Assembly: GCA_027492035.1 (NCBI GenBank)
Contig: JAOZFT010000004.1
Span: forward strand, 1-64,000
Length of the DNA stretch: 64,000 nucleotides
Reading direction: 5' to 3'
Origin: Thermoproteota archaeon
GTDB taxonomy: Archaea; Korarchaeota; JAOZGF01; JAOZFZ01
This document shows positions 18,518-27,645 of the stretch, one piece after another. Positions within the stretch are counted from its first letter, which is position 1; every line of letters begins with the position of its first letter. The position numbers and the translations under genes were made by a program. The notes beneath the pieces were generated by a model that did not search any database, was not told the DNA's origin, and saw only the letters and a list, made by a program, of their open reading frames with translations.

Positions 18518-19275
18518 AGTTAAGAATTAACCCTTCACTAGAGGAAACTGAGGAATTTCTTAATGAAAACATCGCCAAAAAGAGATTCATTATCTTGCTA
18601 GGTTCCTGTAAAGTTGACTACATTGGCCGTGCAAAGTCTACGTTAACACAAGGAGAAAGAGTGATACTTATTAAAAGGGATGGGTCAGTTCTTATTCATA
18701 AAGGGACAGGTTACCAACCTGTTAATTGGCAGCCTCCACCATGCACTGTTTCAGCGAAAAGAGAAGGGGATTCTTTGAAAGTGACAGCTTTAAGAATAAA
18801 ACCTTTAGAGAAACTGGAAATTCATTTTTCCAAAATAAACCTGGTTCTTGCATTTCACTTACAAGATGAAGGAGTTTTTGACTTGCTGCTTCAGGAGGAA
18901 GTAATGAAGAAAGCTGTGTTAACAAAACCAGAAATTTTGGAACAAGGTTTTAAACCGTTAGAAACAGAAAAGAGAATTAATTCAGGGTTTATTGACTTGT
19001 ACGGTTTAGATAGGGAAGGAAAACCTGTAATTGTGGAGTTTAAAAGGAGAAAAGCTGAAAAAGAGGATGTAGACCAGCTTTTGACTTACGTGGCAGAGAT
19101 GGAATCTAAAGGGAAAAGAAAAATTAGAGGCGTGTTAGTTGCTCCTTCAATTTCAAAACCTGCTTACGCTTTAGTCCAGAAGAATAATTTGGAGTTTAAG
19201 AAGTTAACCCCTAAAGAATGTCAGGAAATGATGAAACATAAAACAATTAAGATAACTGAGTTCTTTAAAGAATGA
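18514..19275 (+). CDS. nucS: mismatch-specific endonuclease NucS/EndoMS
   Basis: 253 residues. The N-terminal DNA-binding/dimerisation domain (about 1-115, with GSCKVDYIGRAKSTL and IHKGTGYQPVNWQPPP) and the C-terminal RecB-like nuclease domain are both present. In the nuclease domain GFIDLYGLDREGKPVIVEFK gives the catalytic Asp, Glu and Lys, and VDQLLTYV follows. The archaeal enzyme cuts both strands at mismatches. The TTG at 18514 sits 6 nt after AGGAGGG, and a TTG at 18511 is also possible but too close. The end is about 15 bp from the convergent dph6 gene. Typical C-terminal PCNA-binding residues are not obvious. Confidence 0.9.
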   Translation: MKLRINPSLEETEEFLNENIAKKRFIILLGSCKVDYIGRAKSTLTQGERVILIKRDGSVLIHKGTGYQPVNWQPPPCTVSAKREGDSLKVTALRIKPLEKLEIHFSKINLVLAFHLQDEGVFDLLLQEEVMKKAVLTKPEILEQGFKPLETEKRINSGFIDLYGLDREGKPVIVEFKRRKAEKEDVDQLLTYVAEMESKGKRKIRGVLVAPSISKPAYALVQKNNLEFKKLTPKECQEMMKHKTIKITEFFKE

Positions 19276-19290
19276 GTCAAGAAAGGAAAA

Positions 19291-19980
19291 TTAAATTTGT
19301 TTAGGAAGCAACTTAACTTTTTTTATTTCTAAGTAGCCCCTTAAACTTTTTTCATCCCAAACTGGTTGAGCCTCCAATATTTCAATCCTTTCCTTAAATA
19401 GTGGACAATCTAAGATTAAAGTTTCATATTCCCCTCCTTCACCGCTGGGGTGCAACCCATATTTCTTGTTTAGAAAAGAAATTCTTTTTATGACTTCGTT
19501 GTTTATTTTTTTGCCTAGCCATTTTTTGGTTAAACCCAATGCTGAAACAGAAACAAAAATTATTTCGAACCCTAATTCAAGTTCTTTTTTCAAAAGGAGG
19601 AGGGGGTCTTTTCCCCATAAAGGAGCTAGACTTTTCAATTTCAATTTTTGACAAACATTGTCTATTCTTCTTTTCTGGTATTGGCTAGCTATTGCACCTG
19701 AAACAACTCCTTCTACTTCATTCTTTATCTTCTCTAAAGCTTTCATTAAATCCTCTAATTCCTTCTCTTTTTCGCCTGAAGATTCAGCGATTAATTGTTT
19801 AACACCCATCGCTTCAGCCTGTAACTTAGTTATTTCTAAAGCTGGGTGATGGAACATCCATGAATCCTTTCTTCGCGGAAAAATAGTCACTAAATATTTT
19901 AGTTCATGCCCCTCCTTGTTTACAAGATAAGCTGAAAAAACAGAGTCTTTACCTCCAGTAAAAAGTACAGCTACTTCCAT
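19291..19980 (-). CDS. dph6: diphthine--ammonia ligase (Dph6)
   Basis: 229 residues from the ATG at 19980. FTGGKDSVFSAY is the PP-loop for ATP, and GEGGEYETLILDCPLF is the conserved C-terminal motif of the Dph6/MJ0570 family. The enzyme amidates diphthine on elongation factor 2, the last step of diphthamide synthesis. An upstream TTG-type extension of 12 residues is in frame, but the AAGGAGGG site 10 nt before the ATG and the family length both favour 19980. It is convergent with nucS. The other diphthamide genes are not in the window. Confidence 0.9.
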   Translation of the reverse strand: MEVAVLFTGGKDSVFSAYLVNKEGHELKYLVTIFPRRKDSWMFHHPALEITKLQAEAMGVKQLIAESSGEKEKELEDLMKALEKIKNEVEGVVSGAIASQYQKRRIDNVCQKLKLKSLAPLWGKDPLLLLKKELELGFEIIFVSVSALGLTKKWLGKKINNEVIKRISFLNKKYGLHPSGEGGEYETLILDCPLFKERIEILEAQPVWDEKSLRGYLEIKKVKLLPKQI

Positions 19981-20197
19981 TTTGAAATAACCCTCCTTTT
20001 CAGTTTCTCTCCACACACTCCTTTCTCCAGACTTCTTAATTTTTGAGAAGAGGAGAAAAGCCTCTTTAGAAAAGATTTCACTTATTTACTTTCACAGTTA
20101 CATTTTTTAAAAAATTTTTAAAAAGGGCACAAAAATACCTTCTTACCTTCGTAAAGAGTACTTTAGAGGAGAAGTACATTTAAGAGATGTTTAAGAA

Positions 20198-21106
20198 ATG
20201 AAGGTTTTAATAACTGGAGGAGCAGGTTTCATAGGTTCTAATTTGGCTTGGAAACTAGTTGAGAAAGGGTATGAGGTTACGGTTTTAGACAATCTTTTCC
20301 TAGGAAAAACTGAAAATTTGCCGCCAGATGCCCATTTTATTAAAGGAGATGTTAGGGATTACTCTCTCGTTAAAGAGTTAACGAAGGTGGATGTTGTTTT
20401 TCATGAAGCAGCAGCTTCATCAGCCCCAATGTTTGAAGAACCTTTTGAAGCAGTCGAAGTAAACGTTAACGGTTTTGTTAATGTTTTACATGCCTCTTTA
20501 AAAAACAAAGTTAAGAAAGTTATTTATGCAAGCACATCCTCAATTTATGGAAACAACCCTGTACCCCATAGAGAAGATATGAAGGTTAAACCAATAAATT
20601 TCTACAGTGCAACTAAGTTAATGAATGAACACGTTGCTTCAATATATAACTTAAGAGGCTTAGAAACTGTTGGTTTAAGGTATTTCAGCGTGTATGGACC
20701 ACGGGAGAAACATAAAGGAAAATTTGCCAATGTTGTTTCACAGTTTCTGTGGTTAATGCTTAAAAATAAACCCCCTGTGATTTACGGCAGGGGTGAACAG
20801 ACAAGAGACTTTGTTTATGTAGAGGACGTGATTGAAGCTAATATTTTAGCTTTTGAAAAAAATGTTTCAGGGGTTTTTAATGTGGGCACAGGTAAAGAAA
20901 CATCCTTTAATGAATTAGTGAAGTTACTCAATAAAGTTTTGGATAAAGAAATTAAGCCTAAATACGTTGAAAACCCCATCAGAAATTATGTGTACCGAAC
21001 TATGGCAGATGTTACTAAAGCTGAAAAGGAACTTGGGTTTAATCCTAAATACACATTGGAAGGGGGAATAAACAAAATCTTGGAGTTTGAAGGTTTAAAG
21101 TCTTAG
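20198..21106 (+). CDS. NAD-dependent sugar epimerase (UDP-glucose 4-epimerase-like)
   Basis: 302 residues of the extended short-chain dehydrogenase family. GGAGFIGSN binds NAD, STSSIYG carries the catalytic Ser/Thr, and YSATK is the YxxxK active site. DFVYVEDVI and NVGTG are the usual sugar-nucleotide site strings. The closest match is archaeal UDP-glucose/UDP-GlcNAc 4-epimerase; the exact sugar cannot be read from the sequence. A dehydrogenase gene follows after 23 bp, so both belong to one sugar-nucleotide operon. TATA-like sequence lies at about 20100-20120. Confidence 0.85.
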   Translation: MKVLITGGAGFIGSNLAWKLVEKGYEVTVLDNLFLGKTENLPPDAHFIKGDVRDYSLVKELTKVDVVFHEAAASSAPMFEEPFEAVEVNVNGFVNVLHASLKNKVKKVIYASTSSIYGNNPVPHREDMKVKPINFYSATKLMNEHVASIYNLRGLETVGLRYFSVYGPREKHKGKFANVVSQFLWLMLKNKPPVIYGRGEQTRDFVYVEDVIEANILAFEKNVSGVFNVGTGKETSFNELVKLLNKVLDKEIKPKYVENPIRNYVYRTMADVTKAEKELGFNPKYTLEGGINKILEFEGLKS

Positions 21107-21129
21107 TTTATGAAAAGGAGGTTTCATTC

Positions 21130-22506
21130 ATGATTCAAGACATAGAGAAACATATTCAGAAAATTATCCAGAATCTTCTGGACGGGAAAGAGAAGATTTC
21201 AGTCTATGGTTTAGGACATGTAGGTTTACCTATGGCTTTAGTTTGGTTAAGAAGGGGAGTAAAGGTTTTGGGAGTAGACATTGACAAAGGGAAGGTTGAC
21301 AAAATTAACCGTGGAGAATCCCCTTTAATGGATGAAGAAACTTTTCCTGGCCTTGTTAAAAGGTTTGTGATGGCAGGTAAGTTTAAGGCTACTGTTAACG
21401 GGGTTGAAGCCTCTAAAAAGTCTGTTGTTAAAATAGTTACTGTCCCCACTTGGTTAGATGAAAATAGAAAATGCAACCTTTCAGCTTTAAAAGAAACACT
21501 GAAATCCATAGGGAAGGGACTGAAACTTGGAGACACAGTAATAGTTGAACCAACTGTTCCACCAACCACAACTAAAACTTTAGCTAAAGAAACACTTGAG
21601 AAAGAAAGTGGATTAAAAGTTGAGGATGACTTTTTCCTCGCCTACAGCCCTGAAAGAGTGTTTATTGGCAGGGCGATTGCCGACATAGAAGTAAATTACC
21701 CTAAAATTGTGGGAGGTTACGGAGTTAGAAGCGGAAAAATGGTTCATGCCCTATACAGCTTAATTGCTAAAAAGGGAGTTAAGTTAATGTCCGACTCAAC
21801 AACTGCTGAAGTAACAAAAATCTTTGAAGGAATATATAGAGACGTTAACATAGCTTTAGCTAATGAATTAGCAAAACTGACAAGCAGTTTAGGCCTTAAT
21901 TTCCTGGAAATAAGGGAAGCTGCTAACAGTCAAAAATATTGCCACTTACATTTCCCAGGGTGCGGTGTAGGAGGAGCATGCATTCCTTACTATCCCTACT
22001 ACGCAATGGAAATAGCTGAAAAGAAGGATATACAGTTAAGGTTGACAAAAATTGGAAGGGAAATAAATGAAAACATGCCCCACCTCTGCATTTCTTATGC
22101 AATGGATCTTTTCAAGAAAACAGGCAAGGAAGCAAATAAATCTTCAGCTGCTGTTTTAGGTTTAGCCTTTAGGGGAGATGTAGCTGACACAAGGGAATCC
22201 CCTTCCTACATAATTATTAAAGAGCTTATCGAAAAATTCGGGAACGTAAAGGTTCAAGATCCTTACGTTAAGGATGACTTAAAGATTGAGAAGTTAGGTG
22301 CCGAACAAGTTGAAGAAGTAAATGAAGCAATTAAAAACGTTGACTTAATCGTGATAGTTACAGACCATAGTGTTTACCGAAAATTGACTCTTGAAGAAAT
22401 TTCGCTATCAGCAAACAAACCTGTAGCAGTTTTAGATGGAAGGAACATAATTAAAAAAGGGAAGACTTCACCAGAAGGGGTTTTTTACAGGGGTATAGGA
22501 GTTTAA
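21130..22506 (+). CDS. UDP-sugar 6-dehydrogenase (WecC/Ugd-like)
   Basis: 458 residues. The Rossmann motif GLGHVGLPMA is near residue 25, the central motif AYSPERVFIGRA follows, and CGVGGACIPYYPYY holds the catalytic Cys of NAD-dependent nucleotide-sugar dehydrogenases. A C-terminal substrate domain begins at LGLAFRGDVADTRESPS. Likely product is a UDP-uronate, either UDP-ManNAcA (given the WecB gene at 34277) or UDP-glucuronate. A strong GGAGGT site precedes the ATG. It is paired with the epimerase and ends 5 bp from the convergent aconitase-X gene. Confidence 0.85.
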   Translation: MIQDIEKHIQKIIQNLLDGKEKISVYGLGHVGLPMALVWLRRGVKVLGVDIDKGKVDKINRGESPLMDEETFPGLVKRFVMAGKFKATVNGVEASKKSVVKIVTVPTWLDENRKCNLSALKETLKSIGKGLKLGDTVIVEPTVPPTTTKTLAKETLEKESGLKVEDDFFLAYSPERVFIGRAIADIEVNYPKIVGGYGVRSGKMVHALYSLIAKKGVKLMSDSTTAEVTKIFEGIYRDVNIALANELAKLTSSLGLNFLEIREAANSQKYCHLHFPGCGVGGACIPYYPYYAMEIAEKKDIQLRLTKIGREINENMPHLCISYAMDLFKKTGKEANKSSAAVLGLAFRGDVADTRESPSYIIIKELIEKFGNVKVQDPYVKDDLKIEKLGAEQVEEVNEAIKNVDLIVIVTDHSVYRKLTLEEISLSANKPVAVLDGRNIIKKGKTSPEGVFYRGIGV

Positions 22507-22511
22507 GCCCT

Positions 22512-23963
22512 TTACTTTGTAGCTAATTCAACAAGTTCTTCTACATTACCCAGTATAACTTCTAGTTTAGAGAACGTTTTCAAGTACCTAGCTGCCTTAG
22601 AAGAATCTGTTCCCACAACTCGGTAGCCGATTTCTTTTAACGGGCTTGTGACCATGCAAGTGTCTGAATAGATCTCAACCCCTTTCCTCCCTAACTCCTC
22701 CTTTAAACCATTTCTTTCCAAGAAAACCTTGTTAGCCTTATTTGTGTAAATATGAAACCTGCAACCTTTAACTTTAGTTTTACGATTTCTAAACAATTCA
22801 ATTACTTTCAAAATTTCTTTTAAGGAGTAGTGAGGGCAACCTAAAGCCACTAAATCTGGTTTCCCATTTACAGTGGATAACTTCTCCTTAACCTCAACCA
22901 ATTCTTCCCTCCCAACCTTTACCTGAGGCAGTTCCTGAGAAACATCTTTAACATCTTCTTTTTTAAAATAAAACATTTCAAGTTTACCTGAAGCTGCTGC
23001 AGCTGCACCTAAAGCTTTTAATTCATCTTTATCCGCTTCACTCACTTCTTTAATGTAGACAGGGCCGCTGAAACGTTCACCAATCCAGTAACCCAGTAAA
23101 CCATACTCATACCCTTTAATCCTGTTTTCTAAAGTAATTTTTGTTTTAGGTACCCTATTCTCTCTTTTATGCATTCCATAATTAGGAGTTACGCCAGCTA
23201 TTGCAGAAATTAAACTTTTTATTCCTCCCTCTCTGTTAGTTTTTAAACCAAGCACTGAGTTAGCATAAACCACAGCTGAGGATTCACTCCATGAAACACT
23301 TGATCCCCTTAATGGACAGTTACCTACAAGATAAGGGGTACAGGTGCAAGTTGAGATGACACCTAATTTTCTGAACAAATTTATTATTTCTATTTGTTTC
23401 TCCACAAACTGTGTAGGTATTCCTTGTTTTAAATGATCCTCTAAATCCATTCCTGCAGGGTTTAATGTGGTCAAAACCTTGACTTTATACCCTTTCCCAA
23501 CTAAACTACGTAAGAAGTTTAAGCCGTAATCCTTTATTGTTAGGTAAGAGACACCTGACACGTGGGCAGAGGCGATAGGGATTAGTTCATCTCCTCCATT
23601 GCTTTCACAATCAATTTTCAAGTAAGAACTTATTTCTTCCGGTAAGTTACTTAGGGAACGTAAGGAATGGGGGGAAAGTTTAGCTTTTTTAGTTAACACT
23701 TCAACTTCTACACCTGCAAGGACAGCTGGGAAAGTTATGGAATCAGATTTTTCCAGAACAATTTTTTTCGGTGTTTTCTTGTTTTTCTTTAAACCAAAAA
23801 AAACATAGGAGCCTACCGTTGAACCTGTAGAGTAGGGGATTTTAAGGATTTTCCCTGCAATGCTTACGCCTTTCAAGTCATGATTCTCCTGCACTATTTC
23901 TCCTGTTTCTACATTTACCCCATCCAACCAAGAAATTGGTTTTTTAGATTCTAAAATTTCCAC
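22512..23963 (-). CDS. fused aconitase X: phosphomevalonate dehydratase, small and large domains
   Basis: 483 residues. The first ~95 match the small subunit (DUF126): ISWLDGVNVETGEIV, IAGKILKIPYSTGSTVGSY. From ~98 onward it matches the large subunit (DUF521): CTPYLVGNCPLRGSSVSW, ESSAVVYANSVLGLKTNREG and TCMVTSPL, with the Fe-S cysteines in place. In archaea the enzyme dehydrates 5-phosphomevalonate to trans-anhydromevalonate phosphate in the modified mevalonate pathway, normally as two separate polypeptides. Here they are one, small domain first. GTG start with GAGGGGAG upstream. A hydroxyproline dehydratase role, known for other fused aconitase X types, cannot be excluded. Confidence 0.8.
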   Translation of the reverse strand: MEILESKKPISWLDGVNVETGEIVQENHDLKGVSIAGKILKIPYSTGSTVGSYVFFGLKKNKKTPKKIVLEKSDSITFPAVLAGVEVEVLTKKAKLSPHSLRSLSNLPEEISSYLKIDCESNGGDELIPIASAHVSGVSYLTIKDYGLNFLRSLVGKGYKVKVLTTLNPAGMDLEDHLKQGIPTQFVEKQIEIINLFRKLGVISTCTCTPYLVGNCPLRGSSVSWSESSAVVYANSVLGLKTNREGGIKSLISAIAGVTPNYGMHKRENRVPKTKITLENRIKGYEYGLLGYWIGERFSGPVYIKEVSEADKDELKALGAAAAASGKLEMFYFKKEDVKDVSQELPQVKVGREELVEVKEKLSTVNGKPDLVALGCPHYSLKEILKVIELFRNRKTKVKGCRFHIYTNKANKVFLERNGLKEELGRKGVEIYSDTCMVTSPLKEIGYRVVGTDSSKAARYLKTFSKLEVILGNVEELVELATK

Positions 23964-24253
23964 TTAACTCCCCTCTTAATGAATAGAGAAATTACAACAA
24001 AAATAAAAATTTTTTCCAAGCAGCTTTTTAAGTTCATAGGGAAAAAAAGGAGTTTTGATAACTCCAAGAAAAATAAATCAGAAAGAGAGTTACGGTTAAA
24101 GAAGAATCGTGTCCAGTAGTGACTATTTGTTTTTTAGAATTTTGAAAAAAGAGAGAAATTGTTCATAAAGTTTTTAATGAAGAAAGTAAGGGAGTATAGG
24201 GGTAACATAATTAGAAACTAAAAAAGTTATGTAGAAATGGAAAGGGGGAGTTT

Positions 24254-25372
24254 TTGAAAATAGCTTTCTTCTCCAAGCTCTTTTCTGTAGGAGGAACTGA
24301 AAAGCACGTTTATGAATTAGCTAAACATTTTTCAATGCTTGGGGAGGAAGTTCGAGTTTACACTTCCTTTTTTGGCGAAGAGAAAAAATTCAGGTTTGGA
24401 GGGTTTAAGGTAGTTAATTTGCCTTGCTTAGCCTCTCTCAAAAATTATTATTATTTTTCAAAGGTTTTGACACCTAAAAAGGTTATTTACTTTCTGAAGA
24501 GGGAGAAACCTGATATTGTACATGCTCACTTATTCTCTTTATCCACCGAGTTTGTTTTACCTAAAGTGAAAACTGGAACCATTCCTTTAGTGTTGACTCC
24601 TCACATATCTGTTGGAAGGGGTTTATTTGGAAGGTTAATAGGTGAGTTCAGTATTAAACTTGTTAAGAGTTTTTTTAAGGAAGCTGATGCCATTATAGCT
24701 GTAACCCCTCAATTAAGGTTCTTCCTTGAAAAGAGAAAAGTTAAAGTTTCAAGAGTTATACCTAATGGGGTTGACACCGATAAATTCAGTCCAGGGAAAA
24801 GCAACTTCAAAAAAGAAATAGAAGCAGATAAAACAATTGTGTTCGTTGGAAGAGTATCTCCAGAAAAAAACCTTGTTTCACTTTTTAAAGCTTTTTCATT
24901 GATTTCAAGGACAAAAAGAAACGTTAAACTAGTGATAGTTGGCAAGGGACCTTTACTGGAAACCTATAAACGGAAGTTTTCCTCTGGAAAAATTATTTTT
25001 ACAGGTTATGTTGAAGAAAAGAGACTTATCGATATTTTGAGGTCTGCAGATGTCTTCGCCTTTCCAAGTTTGGCTGAAGCACAAGGGATAGCATGTTTAG
25101 AAGCCATGTCCTGCGGTGTACCGGTGGTTGCTTCAAACATTGGAGGAGTACCTTACAACTTAAAATGGGGTGGAGGGAAACTGGTGAACCCTTTAAAGCC
25201 GAAGGAAATAGCTGAAAAAATTCTTTTTTACCTTGAAAATGAAGAAATAGCTAAGGCAGACGGAATTAAAGGGAGGGAGATAGTTGAAAGAAGATTTTCT
25301 TGGCAGAAAGTGTGCAAAGAAACCCTTAGCCTTTATAAAGAGCTTTTAAGCCTAAAACTTGGTTCTCCTTAG
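24254..25372 (+). CDS. GT4-family glycosyltransferase
   Basis: 372 residues of a GT-B, GT4-type enzyme. The N-terminal part has FSVGGTEKHVYELAKHF, the linker RVIPNGVDTDKFSPG is classical, IVFVGRVSPEKNL opens the donor domain, and EAQGIACLEAMSCGVPVVAS is the E-x7-E motif. It transfers a sugar from an activated nucleotide donor with retention. The TTG start has GGGGGAG 5 nt upstream. It lies near the sugar-nucleotide genes, and its last 21 bp overlap the convergent thioredoxin gene. Acceptor unknown, possibly a surface glycan or lipid. Confidence 0.85.
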   Translation: MKIAFFSKLFSVGGTEKHVYELAKHFSMLGEEVRVYTSFFGEEKKFRFGGFKVVNLPCLASLKNYYYFSKVLTPKKVIYFLKREKPDIVHAHLFSLSTEFVLPKVKTGTIPLVLTPHISVGRGLFGRLIGEFSIKLVKSFFKEADAIIAVTPQLRFFLEKRKVKVSRVIPNGVDTDKFSPGKSNFKKEIEADKTIVFVGRVSPEKNLVSLFKAFSLISRTKRNVKLVIVGKGPLLETYKRKFSSGKIIFTGYVEEKRLIDILRSADVFAFPSLAEAQGIACLEAMSCGVPVVASNIGGVPYNLKWGGGKLVNPLKPKEIAEKILFYLENEEIAKADGIKGREIVERRFSWQKVCKETLSLYKELLSLKLGSP

Positions 25373-25792
25373 GTTCTTATCGATTTCCCTCTTCAAGCCA
25401 GCGTAACCTATGGCACCAGTTATTACATCTACAGGTTTCCCTTTCTTGAAGAAAATAAAGGTTGGAATACTATAAACATTATACCTCTTGGCAGTTAAGG
25501 GGTTCTCTTCAACGTTCAATTTAGCAACAAAAACTTTTCCTTTATATTCCTTAGCTAATTGATCAACCACCGGTGCCATTATTCTGCAAGGCATACACCA
25601 TGAAGCCCAGAAATCTACAAGAGTTAAGTAACTTCCTGTTTCAGCCATGAACTTATCAAAGCTTGAGTCTGTCAAGTGATGAACCGAGCCCTCCGGCTTA
25701 ATTTCTTTCCGTTGAGTTTTTTCTGTTAGCCTCTTCACTTCTCTTTTCAGAATTTCCATTTTTAATTTTTCCAATTCTTCATCTTCAGCCAT
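25352..25792 (-). CDS. thioredoxin with N-terminal charged helix
   Basis: 146 residues. WASWCMPCR (Cys66, Cys69) is the redox motif, the cis-Pro is in VYSIPTFIFF, and the fold fits thioredoxin over about 38-140. The first ~35 residues form a charged helix (EELEKLKMEILKREVKRLTE) not present in standard thioredoxins; similar archaeal proteins carry it. ATG with GGAGGAA 9 nt upstream. The last 21 bp overlap the tail of the convergent glycosyltransferase. General thiol-disulfide exchange is expected. Confidence 0.9.
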   Translation of the reverse strand: MAEDEELEKLKMEILKREVKRLTEKTQRKEIKPEGSVHHLTDSSFDKFMAETGSYLTLVDFWASWCMPCRIMAPVVDQLAKEYKGKVFVAKLNVEENPLTAKRYNVYSIPTFIFFKKGKPVDVITGAIGYAGLKREIDKNLRRTKF

Positions 25793-25983
25793 GTTTAACT
25801 GTTCCTCCTTTTTATTTTTTCTTCTGAACCTTTTCGGAGAAACTTATTAGCTAGATATTTAATTAGAGATTATTTTTCTAACAGCCTCACCTTTAAAAAT
25901 CTTCATATCCCTCTTTACTTTGAAAAAGTCAGCTAAGAAAATAAACATTTTACATTTTCAAGAAAGACAAAAAGATTTTAGAA

Positions 25984-26475
25984 ATGCCTTTCTGGGGTTA
26001 TATTGAAGTGTTAGAGAAATACAGAGTGTTTAACCCGAAAAAAATAATTGAGGCTGCATTATTTATTTCTTCTAAGCCTTTAACAACAGAAACTCTTTCA
26101 GAATTAACTGGATTAAAAGGAAAAGAAGTTCGAAAAATAGTTTCAGAACTTGTTGAAGAATATAAAGATAAACCATTCAGTATTTTCCCTTTAAATAAAG
26201 GATACTTAATGAAACTGAAAGATGAATATATTCCATTTGTGAGGGAATTAATCCCTGAAATTAGTCTTTCAAAAGTTGAAATGAAAACTTTGGCCGTTAT
26301 TTTCTTTAATGAACCGATAAAACAGGCTGAACTTGTCAAAATAAGGGGGAATTCAGCATATAAGCATATTAAAAAACTTGTTAAGAAAGAACTTGTTAAC
26401 GTAACTAGAAGAAAGGGGGTAAAAATTGTTAAAACAACTGAAAAATTCAAAAGACTTTTCCTGATCCGTAAATAG
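25984..26475 (+). CDS. scpB: chromosome segregation and condensation protein ScpB
   Basis: 163 residues. KKIIEAALFISSKPLTTETLSELTGL is the first winged helix of ScpB, and the second follows from MKTLAVIFFNEPIKQAELVKIRG. ScpB dimers join ScpA and SMC to form the archaeal condensin complex. In this genome scpA and smc lie together at 62320-64000, whereas scpB stands alone here. There is no clear ribosome site before the ATG at 25984; a GTG at 26008 would also be in frame, so the start is uncertain. Confidence 0.85.
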   Translation: MPFWGYIEVLEKYRVFNPKKIIEAALFISSKPLTTETLSELTGLKGKEVRKIVSELVEEYKDKPFSIFPLNKGYLMKLKDEYIPFVRELIPEISLSKVEMKTLAVIFFNEPIKQAELVKIRGNSAYKHIKKLVKKELVNVTRRKGVKIVKTTEKFKRLFLIRK

Positions 26476-26486
26476 CACAGGAGAAA

Positions 26487-27638
26487 CTAAGGGGGTTCTG
26501 TTTCAGAAAATTTTTGGTAAAATGAGAAAAGAAGCGTTAAAAGAATAAACGCTACGTTGATAGTTACTATATTGGTTTTCGTTTGGTTTGAGAAAAAGCT
26601 GTAGCTAATAGGTCCTAGAAAATAACCGAGACTCCATAAAGAGTTAGAAATACCCATGATTACAGCTTGTCTACTTTCCCCAACTATGTAAGACAAGTAA
26701 TTTGTACTGTATACCGTGTTTAACCCAGCTATTACGCCAAATAAAGAAGTTACCAGGAAGGGTATGAAATGTTGTTGAAGATTAGTTGTTATGGAGATTA
26801 CTAAACCAAGAGCAAGCGTTAAAACAGGGAGGAGTGTGGACACTTTCTTCACACTGAAAAATTTAGGGAAGAAAACCTGTGAAAAAACACTTGTTAAGTA
26901 GTAGAGAGTAAGCATTACTCCCAAGAGGGCTGTTTCAACTTTCCAAAAAATTAACCATTCTGCCCCATATGTCTGAATTATGCTTTCTAAAACCCCAACC
27001 ATCACCACTAAAAGAGCCGGAAAAGAAAAATTAAGAAACGTAAAATTTATTTTCCCCTTTCCATGGCCCCCATTTCTTCTTTTTGTTTCTTCCGTTGAAA
27101 AATGAATTTCAGAAAGCAGGACTGAAGTTGTTAACGAAGCTAAGGTAAAAAGTAGGAAGGGGGCTGCCTCATTGAAAAAGATAATTATTAAAGTATTTAG
27201 GAGTGGGCCAAGCACAGCTCCTACTCCTAAAGCTGCAAAATACAAACCTAAAGCCTTAAACCTTCCTCTATTTTCAATTTTAACAATAAGGGTCATTAAA
27301 CTCGTGAAGAAAAAGATTTCCAAAGCTCCTTGAACAAGTCTTAAAACAATAAAGGCTGGGATTGTTTGGAAGAAGAAGAAGCTTAACCCTATAGCTCCTG
27401 TTGAAAGAGATGAAATTACACATATTTCCTTTTCTCTCCTAATTTTAGATATTATCAAGCCTGAAGGTAACCCAAGTAAACCAAAAGAAAGAGAGAAGGA
27501 TGAAAAAACCATGGCTGTCTCTATTTCTGACTTAGCTAGTTTTTTTGAAATGAGGGCTAGGGAGGGGAGAGTAGCTGAAACCCCAACAACAAAAATTAAA
27601 GCTGCTGTAATTGACAGCATCAACCTTTCTTCTTTCAT
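26487..27638 (-). CDS. major facilitator superfamily transporter
   Basis: 383 residues with about 12 hydrophobic segments and little else. The loop SGLIISKIRREKE between helices 2 and 3 and the two-fold 6+6 layout fit the MFS. The substrate cannot be read from sequence. It follows the amidohydrolase by 7 bp on the same strand, as the third gene of a nucleoside-salvage operon, so transport of a nucleoside, a base or a related product is a reasonable guess. Confidence 0.8.
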   Translation of the reverse strand: MKEERLMLSITAALIFVVGVSATLPSLALISKKLAKSEIETAMVFSSFSLSFGLLGLPSGLIISKIRREKEICVISSLSTGAIGLSFFFFQTIPAFIVLRLVQGALEIFFFTSLMTLIVKIENRGRFKALGLYFAALGVGAVLGPLLNTLIIIFFNEAAPFLLFTLASLTTSVLLSEIHFSTEETKRRNGGHGKGKINFTFLNFSFPALLVVMVGVLESIIQTYGAEWLIFWKVETALLGVMLTLYYLTSVFSQVFFPKFFSVKKVSTLLPVLTLALGLVISITTNLQQHFIPFLVTSLFGVIAGLNTVYSTNYLSYIVGESRQAVIMGISNSLWSLGYFLGPISYSFFSNQTKTNIVTINVAFILLTLLFSFYQKFSETEPP

Positions 27639-27645
27639 TTGAACA

